Assembly (NCBI RefSeq): GCF_016920785.2
Contig: NW_024609846.1
Span: 92,894,888 to 92,958,887 of the forward strand
Source: Ixodes scapularis
Taxonomy: Eukaryota > Arthropoda > Arachnida > Ixodida > Ixodidae
Length of the DNA: 64,000 nt
Direction of reading: 5' to 3'
Positions 33,332 to 43,182 of the stretch are shown here, piece after piece (within the stretch, counting starts at the first letter, position 1; each line of letters opens with the position of its first letter). The notes below the pieces were generated by a model, which saw nothing but the letters and a program-made list of their open reading frames with translations, was not told the DNA's origin and did no database searches. Both the position numbers and the translations under genes were made by a program.

Positions 33332-36300
33332 ATACTAGGATTACGTTTTTTGTTTCTTTGCGGAACGTCTGGGCTGCCCCAAAGGGCTTTGTTTCTTTCG
33401 TTCTCAAAAGCTTCTTTTTTTCTTTTTTGTCTCTCTTGGCGGCGCCCTGGCTCTTACAAATTTTTGGGGCAATTTGTATTTTTTGTTTCTTTTGTACATA
33501 GCCTTGTAAATGTTAATTTTGACGGCATGTGTGTTCCGTTTTTTCGTTTCTGCACAAGGGCTAGGATCTGGTTATTGTTTCAATTTTGCGCTCAGTCGCC
33601 GAGTTTCCGCAAAATGGGCAAATACGGGCGCGTGCCGAAGGTTTTTATTTCTCGTCCCCCTTTCTGCGCCTAGTGCCGGATGCGACCACTCTGGTCACGT
33701 TAGGCTCGGGTTGAGGAACCGCACAGATGCGCAGGTTGCCCGAGTTGGTGGCTTTTCTTCGGCCCTTTACTCTCTCCATCCTTTAGTGACAGTGCGGATC
33801 CACCTTTTTCTTCGCCACATTCTTCGGGTCGAAAGTGCCGTATGGCCGAGAGTGCGAGTGTGTTCTACCGGCTTGGCTTTGGTTTGTTTGGCTTAGGTCA
33901 TAGCTTCCGCCGATGAAACTCTCACGGGCCAGGGTGCCGTGCACGCCTTTCTTTGCTAACGCTTTCTGCCGCCCCCTTCCCCCTCCTCTCACCCTCCCCC
34001 CCCTCACCCAGCCACCTCCTGCAGCATCTCCACCTCCCGACCTCTGCCCACGTTTTTGCCCGGCGGAAGGAACTGGTTTCTGTGCGGTGTCCGTTTTGCC
34101 ACAAACGTGAGTGCCAGTGCATCTGATGTGTGCGGTCGTGGTTTGGTTGTTCCTTTTTTTTTTTTCCGTCCCCCCCCTCCCTTTTTTTTTCTAGGATTTT
34201 GAGGCATTTTTGTTTGCAATGAAGCGAAAGTCGCATTCGCCGGGAAGTCTGACGCGCGTCAAGACCCCGGGAACGCCGGAACTGGATGCTGGCGCCCATG
34301 GAGAGCCGACGGACCTGCTCTTTGGCTTATCACGAGGATGACCAAAACTGAAGGGGAGGGAAGGGGGGGCGGGGAACGCGTCTGCTGCGAGATCGTCGTG
34401 TGCGTGTGTGTGCATGCATCTACCCGTTTCCAAACAGAGGGAGAGACTCTTCCTCGTAGCTTTATTTATTTTATTTTTTTTTTCCGCCGCCCCTTTTCTT
34501 CGGCTCTTCTCCGAGCAGGAGGGAGGTCCGTGACTGCTCACGCGACGGGCAGTTGCCGGGACGTTTGCGTGGGGGATCTAGGTGGCGTGGTCGCCCGGAC
34601 AAGAGCCCCAGTCTGGGCGACCTCTTCACTGCCCCCTCTTACCCTTTCTGTCCGCCCCCGCGGCAGAAGGGTGGGTCCGGCACGCCGCCCGCCCGCGCAG
34701 AAGAGCTTTGGCGCACATGCATCGGCTCGGTCGCGGACCTCCCGTTGGCCTGCCTGCCCCGCTGTTGCCTCGAGTCCCGGGGAAGAGCTGCGAGAATGCT
34801 GCGTGAGGGCTTCTTGTTTTTTTTGTCCTTTTTAATTGTATCTCTCTGCTGCCATGTTCTCCTTTTTCTTTTTTACGGGAGTGTCGCTACAAAGGCGGGG
34901 AGAACAAAACAAGTCACTTTTCCAGGCATAAGCAGCGGCGGCGGCAGTCTTCTCTGTAAAATTTCGAAGAGGGTAAAAAAAAAAAATATACATATTGTTA
35001 TGAATATGTATACATGCAGAGACACTGTCACGGTTTGTCGCTGGTACATATATATATACACACACACAGATGTACACACATACCCACACATGCAGACATA
35101 GGACGTCGATCGCTCGGGCAGTGTCGAGGGTTTTCTCTCGCGTGGTTGGAACGGGAACTTTGCGATGTTTGGTGCGAGGATGCCTCACTGCCCCGAGTGT
35201 GACAACTGCCATACTTCTAAGGTGATGACGAGGAGGGGGAAACAAAAAGCTGGGTTTGTGTAGGCTACAAAAAGAGGGGAGGGGGAACGGTTTTAGGGAG
35301 AGGGTGCACCGCCCTTCCCCCGCGCGGCAGGTCCCCTCCCCCTCGGGACGAGCGTCTTGTGCACTTTGGTACGCCCCCCCCCCCCCCCCCTTTTCTCCTG
35401 GGCCCTCCGGGCCCTCTTCCGGTTTGTCGTTTCTTTCCTACGTTCCCCCCTATCACTCTTCTCCTCCCCCTTTTTTTGTTAGGTACCTCGTATCTTTTTA
35501 TATGACGGAAAGAAAATAGTGTGGCTAGTGCAGCGAGCACGCCGCTCTAAAAGACTGTTAACTAGAGGCGAGCGCAATTCGTTCGTCTCTTGCGTGTGGT
35601 AGGGACTGCCCTTCCCTCGGACTCCTTTTTCGATTTGCAAATGGGCGATCTGTTTCCCGCCTCGTCGCGGAAAAGAGAAAAAAAAGCGGACAGAGCGAAC
35701 AAATTGCCCGAAACTTTATATATATATACATATATATATACGAAATATGTATCTTCATATGTGTATGCGCATTACCAAGGACACAGACGCTCGCACGAGC
35801 GTCGTCCCATCCCTTCCTGTGCCCGCCTTGCACTTTGCGGCCGACGACCCTTTCCCTCTTTTGTATGACTGGTCGCCACCCACCCTCATCCACCAGTGCC
35901 GAGTATGCAGTCAACTTGGTTTTGCTCGTGCACGCGACTTGTTTCCTCGCTCTGGCCGCGCGTCGCCAACGGCCAGTCGCTCGGACACTTCACGACGGAG
36001 CGCTCTTTGGGGAGAAAACGGCTTGGGCGCTTCTCCGTAGTCGAGGCTTCTCGACGAGCTCCGTTTTTCGCAAATCGGCTGCGGCAGCGTCGGCGGTAGT
36101 TGTCAAGGTTTTGCTTGGCCTCTCTGTCTCAGATTCTCTCTCTCTCCCCTGAAGCTCCTTCTTGATTTTATTTTTTTTTTCCCTCGCAGGGTACAAAATA
36201 GGCAAAGGGAAACCACCAAATGTCTGGTCCCCTCCCCTCTTCCTTGAGTTTTTGTTTTTTTACTAATGGTTTTGTTTGCATTTTTAGTTTTGCTTTTAGT

Positions 36301-36581
36301 TCTATTGGGCAAAAAAAATATAAAAAACAATTACTCGGATTTGATGAGCTGTGCAGGGGGGGGGGAAATGCAACCTACAGAACACAAACACGTTGAAAGA
36401 AAAAAATGGTTTCGAAGTGTGGGGAAAAGTGCAAAAGAAAAGCGGAGAGTGAAGGAAGAAAAAAAAAACTTGTTCCCGGGTGTTTTTTCGACACCTGGCC
36501 AGCCTGTGTGTCTTATTTCAGTATGTAGCTTTCAGTCTTGTTTGTGAACCAGTTTCCTTGTGTATGTTATTTAACTTGTCC

Positions 36582-36587
36582 AATAAA
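36582..36587 (+). other. Distal poly(A) signal AATAAA
   Basis: CCAATAAAGCTG is followed at once by GTTTGTCTTT, a typical GU-rich downstream element. It marks the probable end of the long Gbeta transcript near 36600-36610. Downstream sequence changes character and begins to contain fold-back repeats. Confidence 0.6.
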
Positions 36588-36985
36588 GCTGTTTGTCTTT
36601 ACGTACAAAAGAAACTCTTGAGGGTTGTGTTACTTGGTTTATGCCTCTGAAGGGGAAGTTGTCGGGGTGGCTTGCTTGCACAAGGCTCATAGGGCCCTTA
36701 AAAAGTTTTCGGCCCTTGAATATGAAGGATAGAATTTCAAGACTGATGAATTTTGGGTGGCGCACTGAAATTGTTTGATAATACCCGATAATGATGTTTT
36801 GTGCTTTAAGTGCATTCAGATTATAATGCAATTAGTGTTTGGAGATGTGTGTTTATCCTTTGTCCTCCTTGTTCCCTTTCTCCAGGGATTATTCTAGTCT
36901 TTCTACATTCAGATTGTTAGCTGGGGAGCAAAGTTTGGAGTCTACCCAATAGGCCTTTTGCCGAATTACCCAAGCATAGAAAAGT

Positions 36986-37126
36986 ATGTTGGGAACGTAG
37001 GTATGCGTGCTGGCGCCTTCAGCTTTAACTGTTCGGCTTTTTTTTGGCTATTTACTTCAAATAATGTTCTATAGGGACGGTGAGCACGTACAGGCGTGCA
37101 GGCGTGCATACCTACGTTCCCAACAT
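36986..37126. mobile_element. 141-bp fold-back MITE
   Basis: ATGTTGGGAACGTAGGTATG at 36986 is repeated perfectly in inverse at 37107-37126, and the GCGTGC words next to each arm extend the stem. It is non-coding. No clear target duplication was found. It lies 380 bp after the distal poly(A) signal. Confidence 0.6.
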
Positions 37127-37501
37127 TCTCTTAGAAGATTGGGTGATTAGTGAAAGGTCTGTTGCTATTCAAGGTCAGGCCCTTCTCGCACGGAGGCGAA
37201 AGCTCAGTTGGCGTACGAAAGCGAAGTTGTACTACCTCCCCTTCCATGGCAGAGGAGGTGGAAGAGCCAGCGCAATTCCAATTCCGGACACCAGCCGTAG
37301 TTTGAGCTTTTGCCGCTTGGTGTTGATGTGAAAAAAGTAGGGTGCTTCCATATGCCGACCGCTTCCGCTGACAGGGTGGAGACACCTTTTGACCAGGCTC
37401 GCGTTGCGGCGGCGCCATATTGTGGCTTTTTTCCGTATTAACAGCAGCAGCCGTGTGTGATGCGCTCCGAGTGAAACGCTGAGGGCTGTGTTCAGCAAGG
37501 C

Positions 37502-37567
37502 ATGCCGTGGTGCTGCGTTCCACTGTGCAAAGGGTCATCCAAAAAAGGAAATCTGCTTTGCACTTAA
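37502..37567 (+). pseudogene. THAP-domain-like N-terminal fragment
   Basis: The frame MPWCCVPLCKGSSKKGNLL fits the start of a THAP zinc finger (M-P-x2-C-x-V-x2-C) and then stops. Open sequence in other frames follows to 37669. THAP fingers occur in P-element-type and other transposases as well as host proteins. The surroundings (37338-38230) have weak inverted ends (TAGGGTGC / GCACCCTA) and inverted CGCCATATTGTGGC words, suggesting a decayed DNA transposon. Confidence 0.35.
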
Positions 37568-38219
37568 ATGCGAAGCCGATGCGGCTTCACATTTATGTGC
37601 GGTGGATAAACGCTCCGGAAGCAACAAGAGTCTCATGGTAGCAAGACTTGCCGGTGCAAATCTCCAGTAGAGATTCAAGTATTTTGTGTGAAAAAGCACT
37701 TTGTGCTAGTGAGCATTGGACTGCACTATCTACAGATTTGTTATTTTATAAATTGTTTTGACTGCTATGGGCACTGATTCAACTCTTCGTGTCTACACAC
37801 TTTATTTAATCTGATGTTCTTTGCAAGCTTATACGATGTTTGACATAGTGCCTGCAAAGATACTACATGCCCTGTTACCACTTGAATGAAGCATCTAAAA
37901 TATTTCATAAAATTAAAATAGGCACTCAGATAAATTTGAATACCGCAAAACAAAACATTGACGAATGAGAACGCAATTGTTTTGCATTTCAGATTTGGGA
38001 CGCACGAGCTGTGTGCTTGTAGCTTAACTTTTGCTGAAGGAACGTCAATGAAAGTATGATTATCCAGGGCAAACACTCTGGGCACAATGTGCGTAATTTT
38101 AACAAGTCTGCTCATTTTTCTGTGCAAAAACGCTCAGCGGACACAGCATTCAGTGCCGCCAACCCGGAAGATAGCCACAATATGGCGCCGGCGAGAGCGG
38201 AGCGGCCAGCAGTTGGCGG

Positions 38220-38780
38220 CACCCTAGAAAAAAGTCCTTCGTTTCGCGGGAGCCTGGAGTCGCAAACCCAGTGGTTGCCTTTCGTTAGCATGACACGCTT
38301 TATTGGATGCTGTGAAAACTGACCAAGGGGTAAACGCTGTTTTACTCAGTTTTTTCATTCCTCTCTCTAGACAGGTGGCAAGATTTGACCAGCCATTGCT
38401 TAATGGAGGCACCCTAGAAAAAAGTCCGTTTCGCGGGAGCCTGCAGTCTCAAACCCGGTGGTTGCCTTTCGTTAGCATGACACGCTTTATTGGATGCTGT
38501 GAAAACTGACCAAGGGGTAAACGCTGTTTTACTCAGTTTTTTCATTCCTCTCTCTAGACAGGTGGCAAGATTTGACCAGCCATTGCTTAATGGAGGCACC
38601 CTAGAAAAAAGTCCGTTTCGCGGGAGCCTGCGGTCTCAAACCCGGTGGTTGCCTTTCGTTAGCATGACACGCTTTATTGGATGCTGTGAAAACTGACCAA
38701 GAGGTAAACGCTGTTTTACTCTTACTCAGTTTTTTCATTCCTCTCTTTAGACAGGTGGCAAGATTTGACCAGCCATTGCT
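38220..38780 (+). repeat. Three tandem units of 187-190 bp
   Basis: Units beginning CACCCTAGAAAAAAGTCC start at 38220, 38410 and 38597, and are almost identical apart from a 3-bp difference in the first and a short insertion in the third. Each ends ...GACAGGTGGCAAGATTTGAC and CAGCCATTGCTTAA. The third unit is cut at its TTAA by the element at 38780. The open frames in it repeat with the unit and are not considered genes. Confidence 0.9.
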
Positions 38781-39783
38781 TAAAGGGGCCCTGCAATCAT
38801 ATTTAAGCGTCTACCTTTTTTGCAGTGTCGGGTCCCTCGGGGTGCGGGCAAGCCAGCGGGTACGGAGAGAGTAACTAAATGTCGGTGTGTCATTTTAACT
38901 GGACGATGCGGAAACCTCCATTTACGGGGGCGACCCGCGGTGCCGAAAGTGCGCAATATGTGACGTCTTAGGTCCTGGACTTACTACTGGTCAGAGCCGC
39001 TAGAAGCTTCTTTTTGTCGAAATACAAAATTTTGTGGTGCGAACAGTTTCAAATATTTATAAAAGTAGTTTTTGTTCACTATTTTAGATCAGAAAAGAAG
39101 CAAATGCAGTTTAGAAAGTGCGGAAATAAGAAATGACCCGTCGACGTACCAGCCACCAAGCGGTGGAAAAGGCGGCGCATACTAGAAAGGTGTGGGATCG
39201 GGCATTAACGAGCGGCGAGCCTAGAAAGGTACGGGATGAACGCAGCGGCGCTGCGGTCGTACGGACTGGAGGATCCGACAGGTTCCGAGCGTTCCCGAGG
39301 CCTTCGGAGAGCAGCTTTGGTTTGCGGTTTGGTCTTCTGGCGGTATGGCAGCTCGAAATGGCTCCGGTTCTGAACTGATCTTTACCCCGTGTTTGCTGTC
39401 GTTTGTGGCCCATGAAGTGTCATGCCGAATTAGTGTTTAATCGCGAAGAAAATGCAATGCGAGCCGCCTTGGCCGCCCGCTTCATACAGCCTATCCAGAA
39501 CATGCTTTAGTGGCGCCCTCTCGAGCCGTCGACACAGAGTGCGGCAGCCGTGAGCGCTCGCTGAACTCGCTACCCCTCCTCTAGTTCACGGCCACTCAAG
39601 CAACCAAGGACGTCATGAAGGAGGTTATTTTTTGCTTGTTTTTGTAATTTTAATTTGCCTATAACTTTAAAAATGCAGTGAAATTCGAGAAAAGGAAAGT
39701 TTCATTAAGTTACTACGTTCAGTGCGCTCAGGTTTGATGCAAATTGAAAACCAGTAAAAAAAGCCCTTGCAGGGCCCCTTTAA
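38780..39783. mobile_element. TTAA-target DNA element, family TTAAAGGGGCCCTGCAA, copy 2 (complete)
   Basis: Both ends are present: TTAAAGGGGCCCTGCAA at 38780 and TTGCAGGGCCCCTTTAA ending at 39783, with TTAA at each side. The 1004-bp interior matches 11611-12618 in inverted orientation. It has no transposase frame and so is non-autonomous. It inserted into the third 187-bp tandem unit. Confidence 0.85.
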
Positions 39784-39907
39784 TAGAGGATGGTCAAATC
39801 TTGCCACAGAACAGTATTGGTTAAAATTATTGTAAAGTGTAAAAAAAATTTAGGAATGACCTCACTCTTGCAAAACTGGCTTGCTGAGTTTCTGATCAAA
39901 TGTATTT

Positions 39908-40145
39908 TTGCGCGTGTTTATGGTCCCCCATCTAAGTACTGTAATCCTCATGGTGGGGACCCTGTTGTGTGCTGAGCTGCCACCGAGACCGACAGCAGTG
40001 CGAGCCATGCTCAAGTTGGTGAAAGCACAGGACCAGCCGTGTCATTTAGAGCTCGATTGGACGCCATACCAGTCGCGGCAGTTAAATATTGAACTGCCAT
40101 GACTTGGTATGGTGCCCGCCGTATGCAGTGCGCATAACCAATAAA
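39908..40145 (+). other. Possible terminal exon with poly(A) signal
   Basis: An open frame ending TGA at 40102 is followed 38 nt later by AATAAA (40140-40145). The frame (MRVFMVPHLSTVILMVG at its start) has no recognised domain, and no confident acceptor was identified. It could be a gene end or a retroposed 3' end. Confidence 0.2.
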
Positions 40146-40534
40146 CCTGAGTGGCAAGACTTTATGTAGCTTTTTGAAACCAATAATTGTTGTTCCTTGT
40201 GTATCAAGCTAGCATTTGTTTATCTACTTCTCAATATGTCTTCCTGGTTCACTAGGTTTTTTTCTGTTCTTTGGAGTGTCCTGGATAGCCCACATGGCTC
40301 TGACCCTGAAAAGAGAAAAAAGTTTTTTTTTAAACATTTTGAATAGTACACGCATGTCAAAAAAAAAAAAAAAATTACGCGAAAATAGACGACTGCGAAC
40401 CTCCGACGAGGACGGTCTTTTCCGACCTCCGTAAACCCTGGAGAACTGAACGTGATCCTAGCGTAAACATTGCCTCGCTCCGTCGGCCCGCTGCGGCACG
40501 TTTGCCGAGAGATCGGCTCTCTCGAGGTTAGCGG

Positions 40535-41842
40535 TTGGGCCTAGGAACGACATCGGCCAAGGAGGTTGTTGTAGCCGGGGAAAACCTCCCCCCAGAGCAA
40601 TACATTGAGTCCTGGACGGTCATCCGAAGGCGTCAGCGGGTCCTAGACGCGACCAGCCAGCCCGGCTCGACTCCACCACTATCGCCAGCTACTTCTCCAA
40701 CCGCAAGTTTAGCGACAAAGAGCAGCACCGGACTGGCCCCAACGCGAGGACTGCCCAGGCACCGGGCCCCACCAGCTGAACGCCTCCCGGAGGACCACGT
40801 CAAAGTCGTGCTTCGCCCCAGAGGTGGGTTAAACCTCGGCACCGTCTCGCCCACTGCATTAGCCGACTGCGTCACTCAGGCTGCACAGCTTACACCTGAC
40901 CCAAGGGACACAATCCTCGTATTTATAAAGACTACCTACTTGTCAGCACCTCGCATGAAGGGTGCGCAAGGAAACTGCTCAGTCAACGCAATATTGGTCA
41001 AAGGCAAGCAATGCGAATTCGCCGCGCACGTTTCGGCCCCGGCTAACACCACTGCAGGAATTATATTCAACATCCCTGAGGAGGAATTCCAAGGTGAAAT
41101 CAACCAGGTCCTGATCAAGTCCAACCCTGACCTGCCTATACTCGCAGCAAAACGTCTCGAGGAAACCAACGCTGTACAAATCTTATTCAATGGACCAAAA
41201 GTCCCCTTCTGGGTTTGCTACCGGCCAGCCACTTACCGGTGTACCCCGTATCGACACAAGGCCGAAGCCTGTACCAAGTGCTGGCAAAAGGGACATCGAC
41301 AGGATGTCTGCCCTCACCAGATCACCAGGTGCGCCAACTGCGGCCTAGAAAACCCCAACGATAACCATTCATGCACGCTTCGCTGCGTGGTATGCGGCGG
41401 GCCACACCTCATGGGAACGCCGGAATGCCCAAAGAGATTCCAACCCCGCCGCAGGCAACCGTCGGAAGCAACCCCACCGTCGACCTCCGCCTGGGTGAAT
41501 TGTCCTCCAGGCAGTGAAAAACCGTCTCCTAAAACCGACGCCAAGCACTGGCCCGCCCTCCCAGACAGATCGGCGAGTAAGTCACCGGCAGGAGCAAGGC
41601 GAACGAGGTCCCCCTCTATCAACCGGAGCAGAACACCGTCCACCGACAGAGGGAGGTCATCACACGGACCGGCAATAAACACCAGGAGGGCGAACTCCAG
41701 GCACCGTCCCAAGGCGCGGGACACCTCTAAAACGGTAAGCTTCGGGGTCGGAGGTCGACCACTCTCAACCTTCCCATACCCACTCGCCCCATGCACCACC
41801 CCCATCCCAAATCCCACAAGAGGTAGCGGCAGAGCTCGCTAA
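40535..41842 (+). CDS. LINE ORF1, gag-like nucleic-acid-binding protein with CCHC zinc knuckles
   Basis: The 435-residue frame has a proline/serine-rich N-terminus, a central domain (about 88-230) and three cysteine motifs at about residues 246-298: CTKCWQKGHRQDVC, then CANCG...HSC and CVVCGGPHLMGTPEC. An arginine/serine-rich tail follows. Such knuckles bind element RNA in I- and Jockey-type ORF1 proteins. The C-terminal coiled coil (EMAALQRENQNLLRELKAS) lies out of frame after the stop at 41842, so the protein is probably truncated by a frameshift. The true start may be further downstream, as the first residues are weakly supported. Confidence 0.75.
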   Translation: MGLGTTSAKEVVVAGENLPPEQYIESWTVIRRRQRVLDATSQPGSTPPLSPATSPTASLATKSSTGLAPTRGLPRHRAPPAERLPEDHVKVVLRPRGGLNLGTVSPTALADCVTQAAQLTPDPRDTILVFIKTTYLSAPRMKGAQGNCSVNAILVKGKQCEFAAHVSAPANTTAGIIFNIPEEEFQGEINQVLIKSNPDLPILAAKRLEETNAVQILFNGPKVPFWVCYRPATYRCTPYRHKAEACTKCWQKGHRQDVCPHQITRCANCGLENPNDNHSCTLRCVVCGGPHLMGTPECPKRFQPRRRQPSEATPPSTSAWVNCPPGSEKPSPKTDAKHWPALPDRSASKSPAGARRTRSPSINRSRTPSTDRGRSSHGPAINTRRANSRHRPKARDTSKTVSFGVGGRPLSTFPYPLAPCTTPIPNPTRGSGRAR

Positions 41843-42329
41843 GTTCCGAGCTGAGATGGCGGCGCTTCAGAGAGAGAACCAAAACCTCCTTAGAGAACTT
41901 AAGGCCTCTAGACACGAGATTCAGGCAATGAGACAAGAAAATCAGAACTTTAAAGCTAGCATGCACACGCAAGCCCCCGTCGCGCCCCCAGCCTCAAAAA
42001 AGAGGGCCGCGACAACACAGCCAGGGGATGAAGACGCTATTCCTGACACCTCTCGATCCAACGGGGAGCCCGACAGCAAATACTCCAGATGGAGCAGGAC
42101 ATCTTGATCAGGGAAGGATGCGTTAATCTGGAGGCAAACATTGACAACAAAATTGCTAACGCGATACAAACCGCGATGCAAAGCTCGCTTTGTGGCCTCC
42201 TAAAAGAATTTGAAAGCAGAGTGGCAAATGCGCACAGGGATGCGATACGCGGCTCCAGATCAAGGAACGCCTCCCCTGGAGCTCCAGCATGAACTCACGC
42301 ACCCGACCCCAACGTATCCAACCACCCAC

Positions 42330-42914
42330 ACGGCGGACCCCGCACTCTAGAAAAACCGCACCATATGGTAATACTAATTGGAAAGGAGTCAGTTTGGCAG
42401 TGGAACTGCAGAGGCTACTAACGGAAACGAGCAAATCTGCAGCTTTTAGTACAAAACGCCGAATCTCCTCTGGATATAATCGCACTCCAGGAAGTAGAAA
42501 CTCTGGTCAAGTTACCGGGGTATAAAGCCTACCAAGGAATAGAATATGGCAAGACTGCAGTCCTGGTGCACAGAAACATCCCCGCGTCGCGACACCAATT
42601 CGACAGCATAGACAACCCTCATGATTTAGTAACAGTCTACCCCCCGAAGCGAGGTGGGACTAAGGTATGGGTGCCTTAAACGTATACAGCTCACCAAATA
42701 ATCGGGGCAGGACACACCGATTCAACCAGCTATTCTCGCTCACAAGAAAAGAGGCGGGCCCACACGCTCTCCTAATAGTTGGAGACTTTAATGCCGCGCA
42801 CACCGCGTGGGGCTACCAGAGCTGCAGTCCCAAGGGCAGAGACTTCTGGCTACAGATACAATCGCATCACCTCACATTAGAGACGAACCCAACAGCACCC
42901 ACACGCATAGGCAA
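42330..42914 (+). pseudogene. APE-type endonuclease fragment of the I-like LINE
   Basis: Across two frames one reads LDIIALQEVETL, then YGKTAVLVHRN, and after a shift near 42670 LNVYSSPNNRGRTHRFNQLF and LLIVGDFNAAHTAWGY. These are the Q-E, mid-domain and G-D-F-N-A-x-H blocks of apurinic-type endonucleases that nick the target DNA. The frame breaks off after TNPTAPTRIG, where another LINE is inserted. Confidence 0.75.
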
Positions 42915-43016
42915 GTGTTCAAAGAGGGAGTCCGACAACTCTGAAAGGTGAAAGAGAATGTGCGTATCGTGCTGTGCAGTGTGCACCATCCCAGAGGTGA
43001 GGGGGCAGACCGTACA

Positions 43017-43182
43017 GACGGAAGGGGAGGTAAGGGAAGCCAATAATGTGATTGAGGCACTAAGATTCCAACACAGATACGAGGTCATGGACATCAACAG
43101 GCAAGTCCGTCAAAGGAGTCCGGTCCCCACTTTCCAAAGGGACGGGATCCATTATGGCGAGCTCACAGGAAGACGGGTGTGA
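43017..43182 (+). pseudogene. C-terminal end of the inserted LINE's ORF1
   Basis: The frame reads EVREANNVIEALRFQHRYEV, then MDINRQVRQRS, FQRDGIHYGELTGRRV and stop. The D-G-x-H near the end resembles the last catalytic block of SGNH/GDSL-type esterase domains found in some LINE ORF1 proteins. This is a suggestion only, since the upstream part is absent. Confidence 0.4.

Larger units (their letters stand above)
32289..36605 (+). other. GNB1: Long 3' UTR of the Gbeta gene
   Basis: About 4.3 kb lie between the stop codon and the distal poly(A) signal. The stretch is rich in C/T tracts, homopolymers (T runs, a C run near 35376) and TA/CA microsatellites, and has no credible coding frame. The open frames in it have biased, low-complexity compositions. 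No transposon ends were seen in it, unlike the rest of the window, which suggests it is transcribed and under constraint. The 3' end is inferred from the AATAAA at 36582 and the GT-rich stretch after it. Confidence 0.6.
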
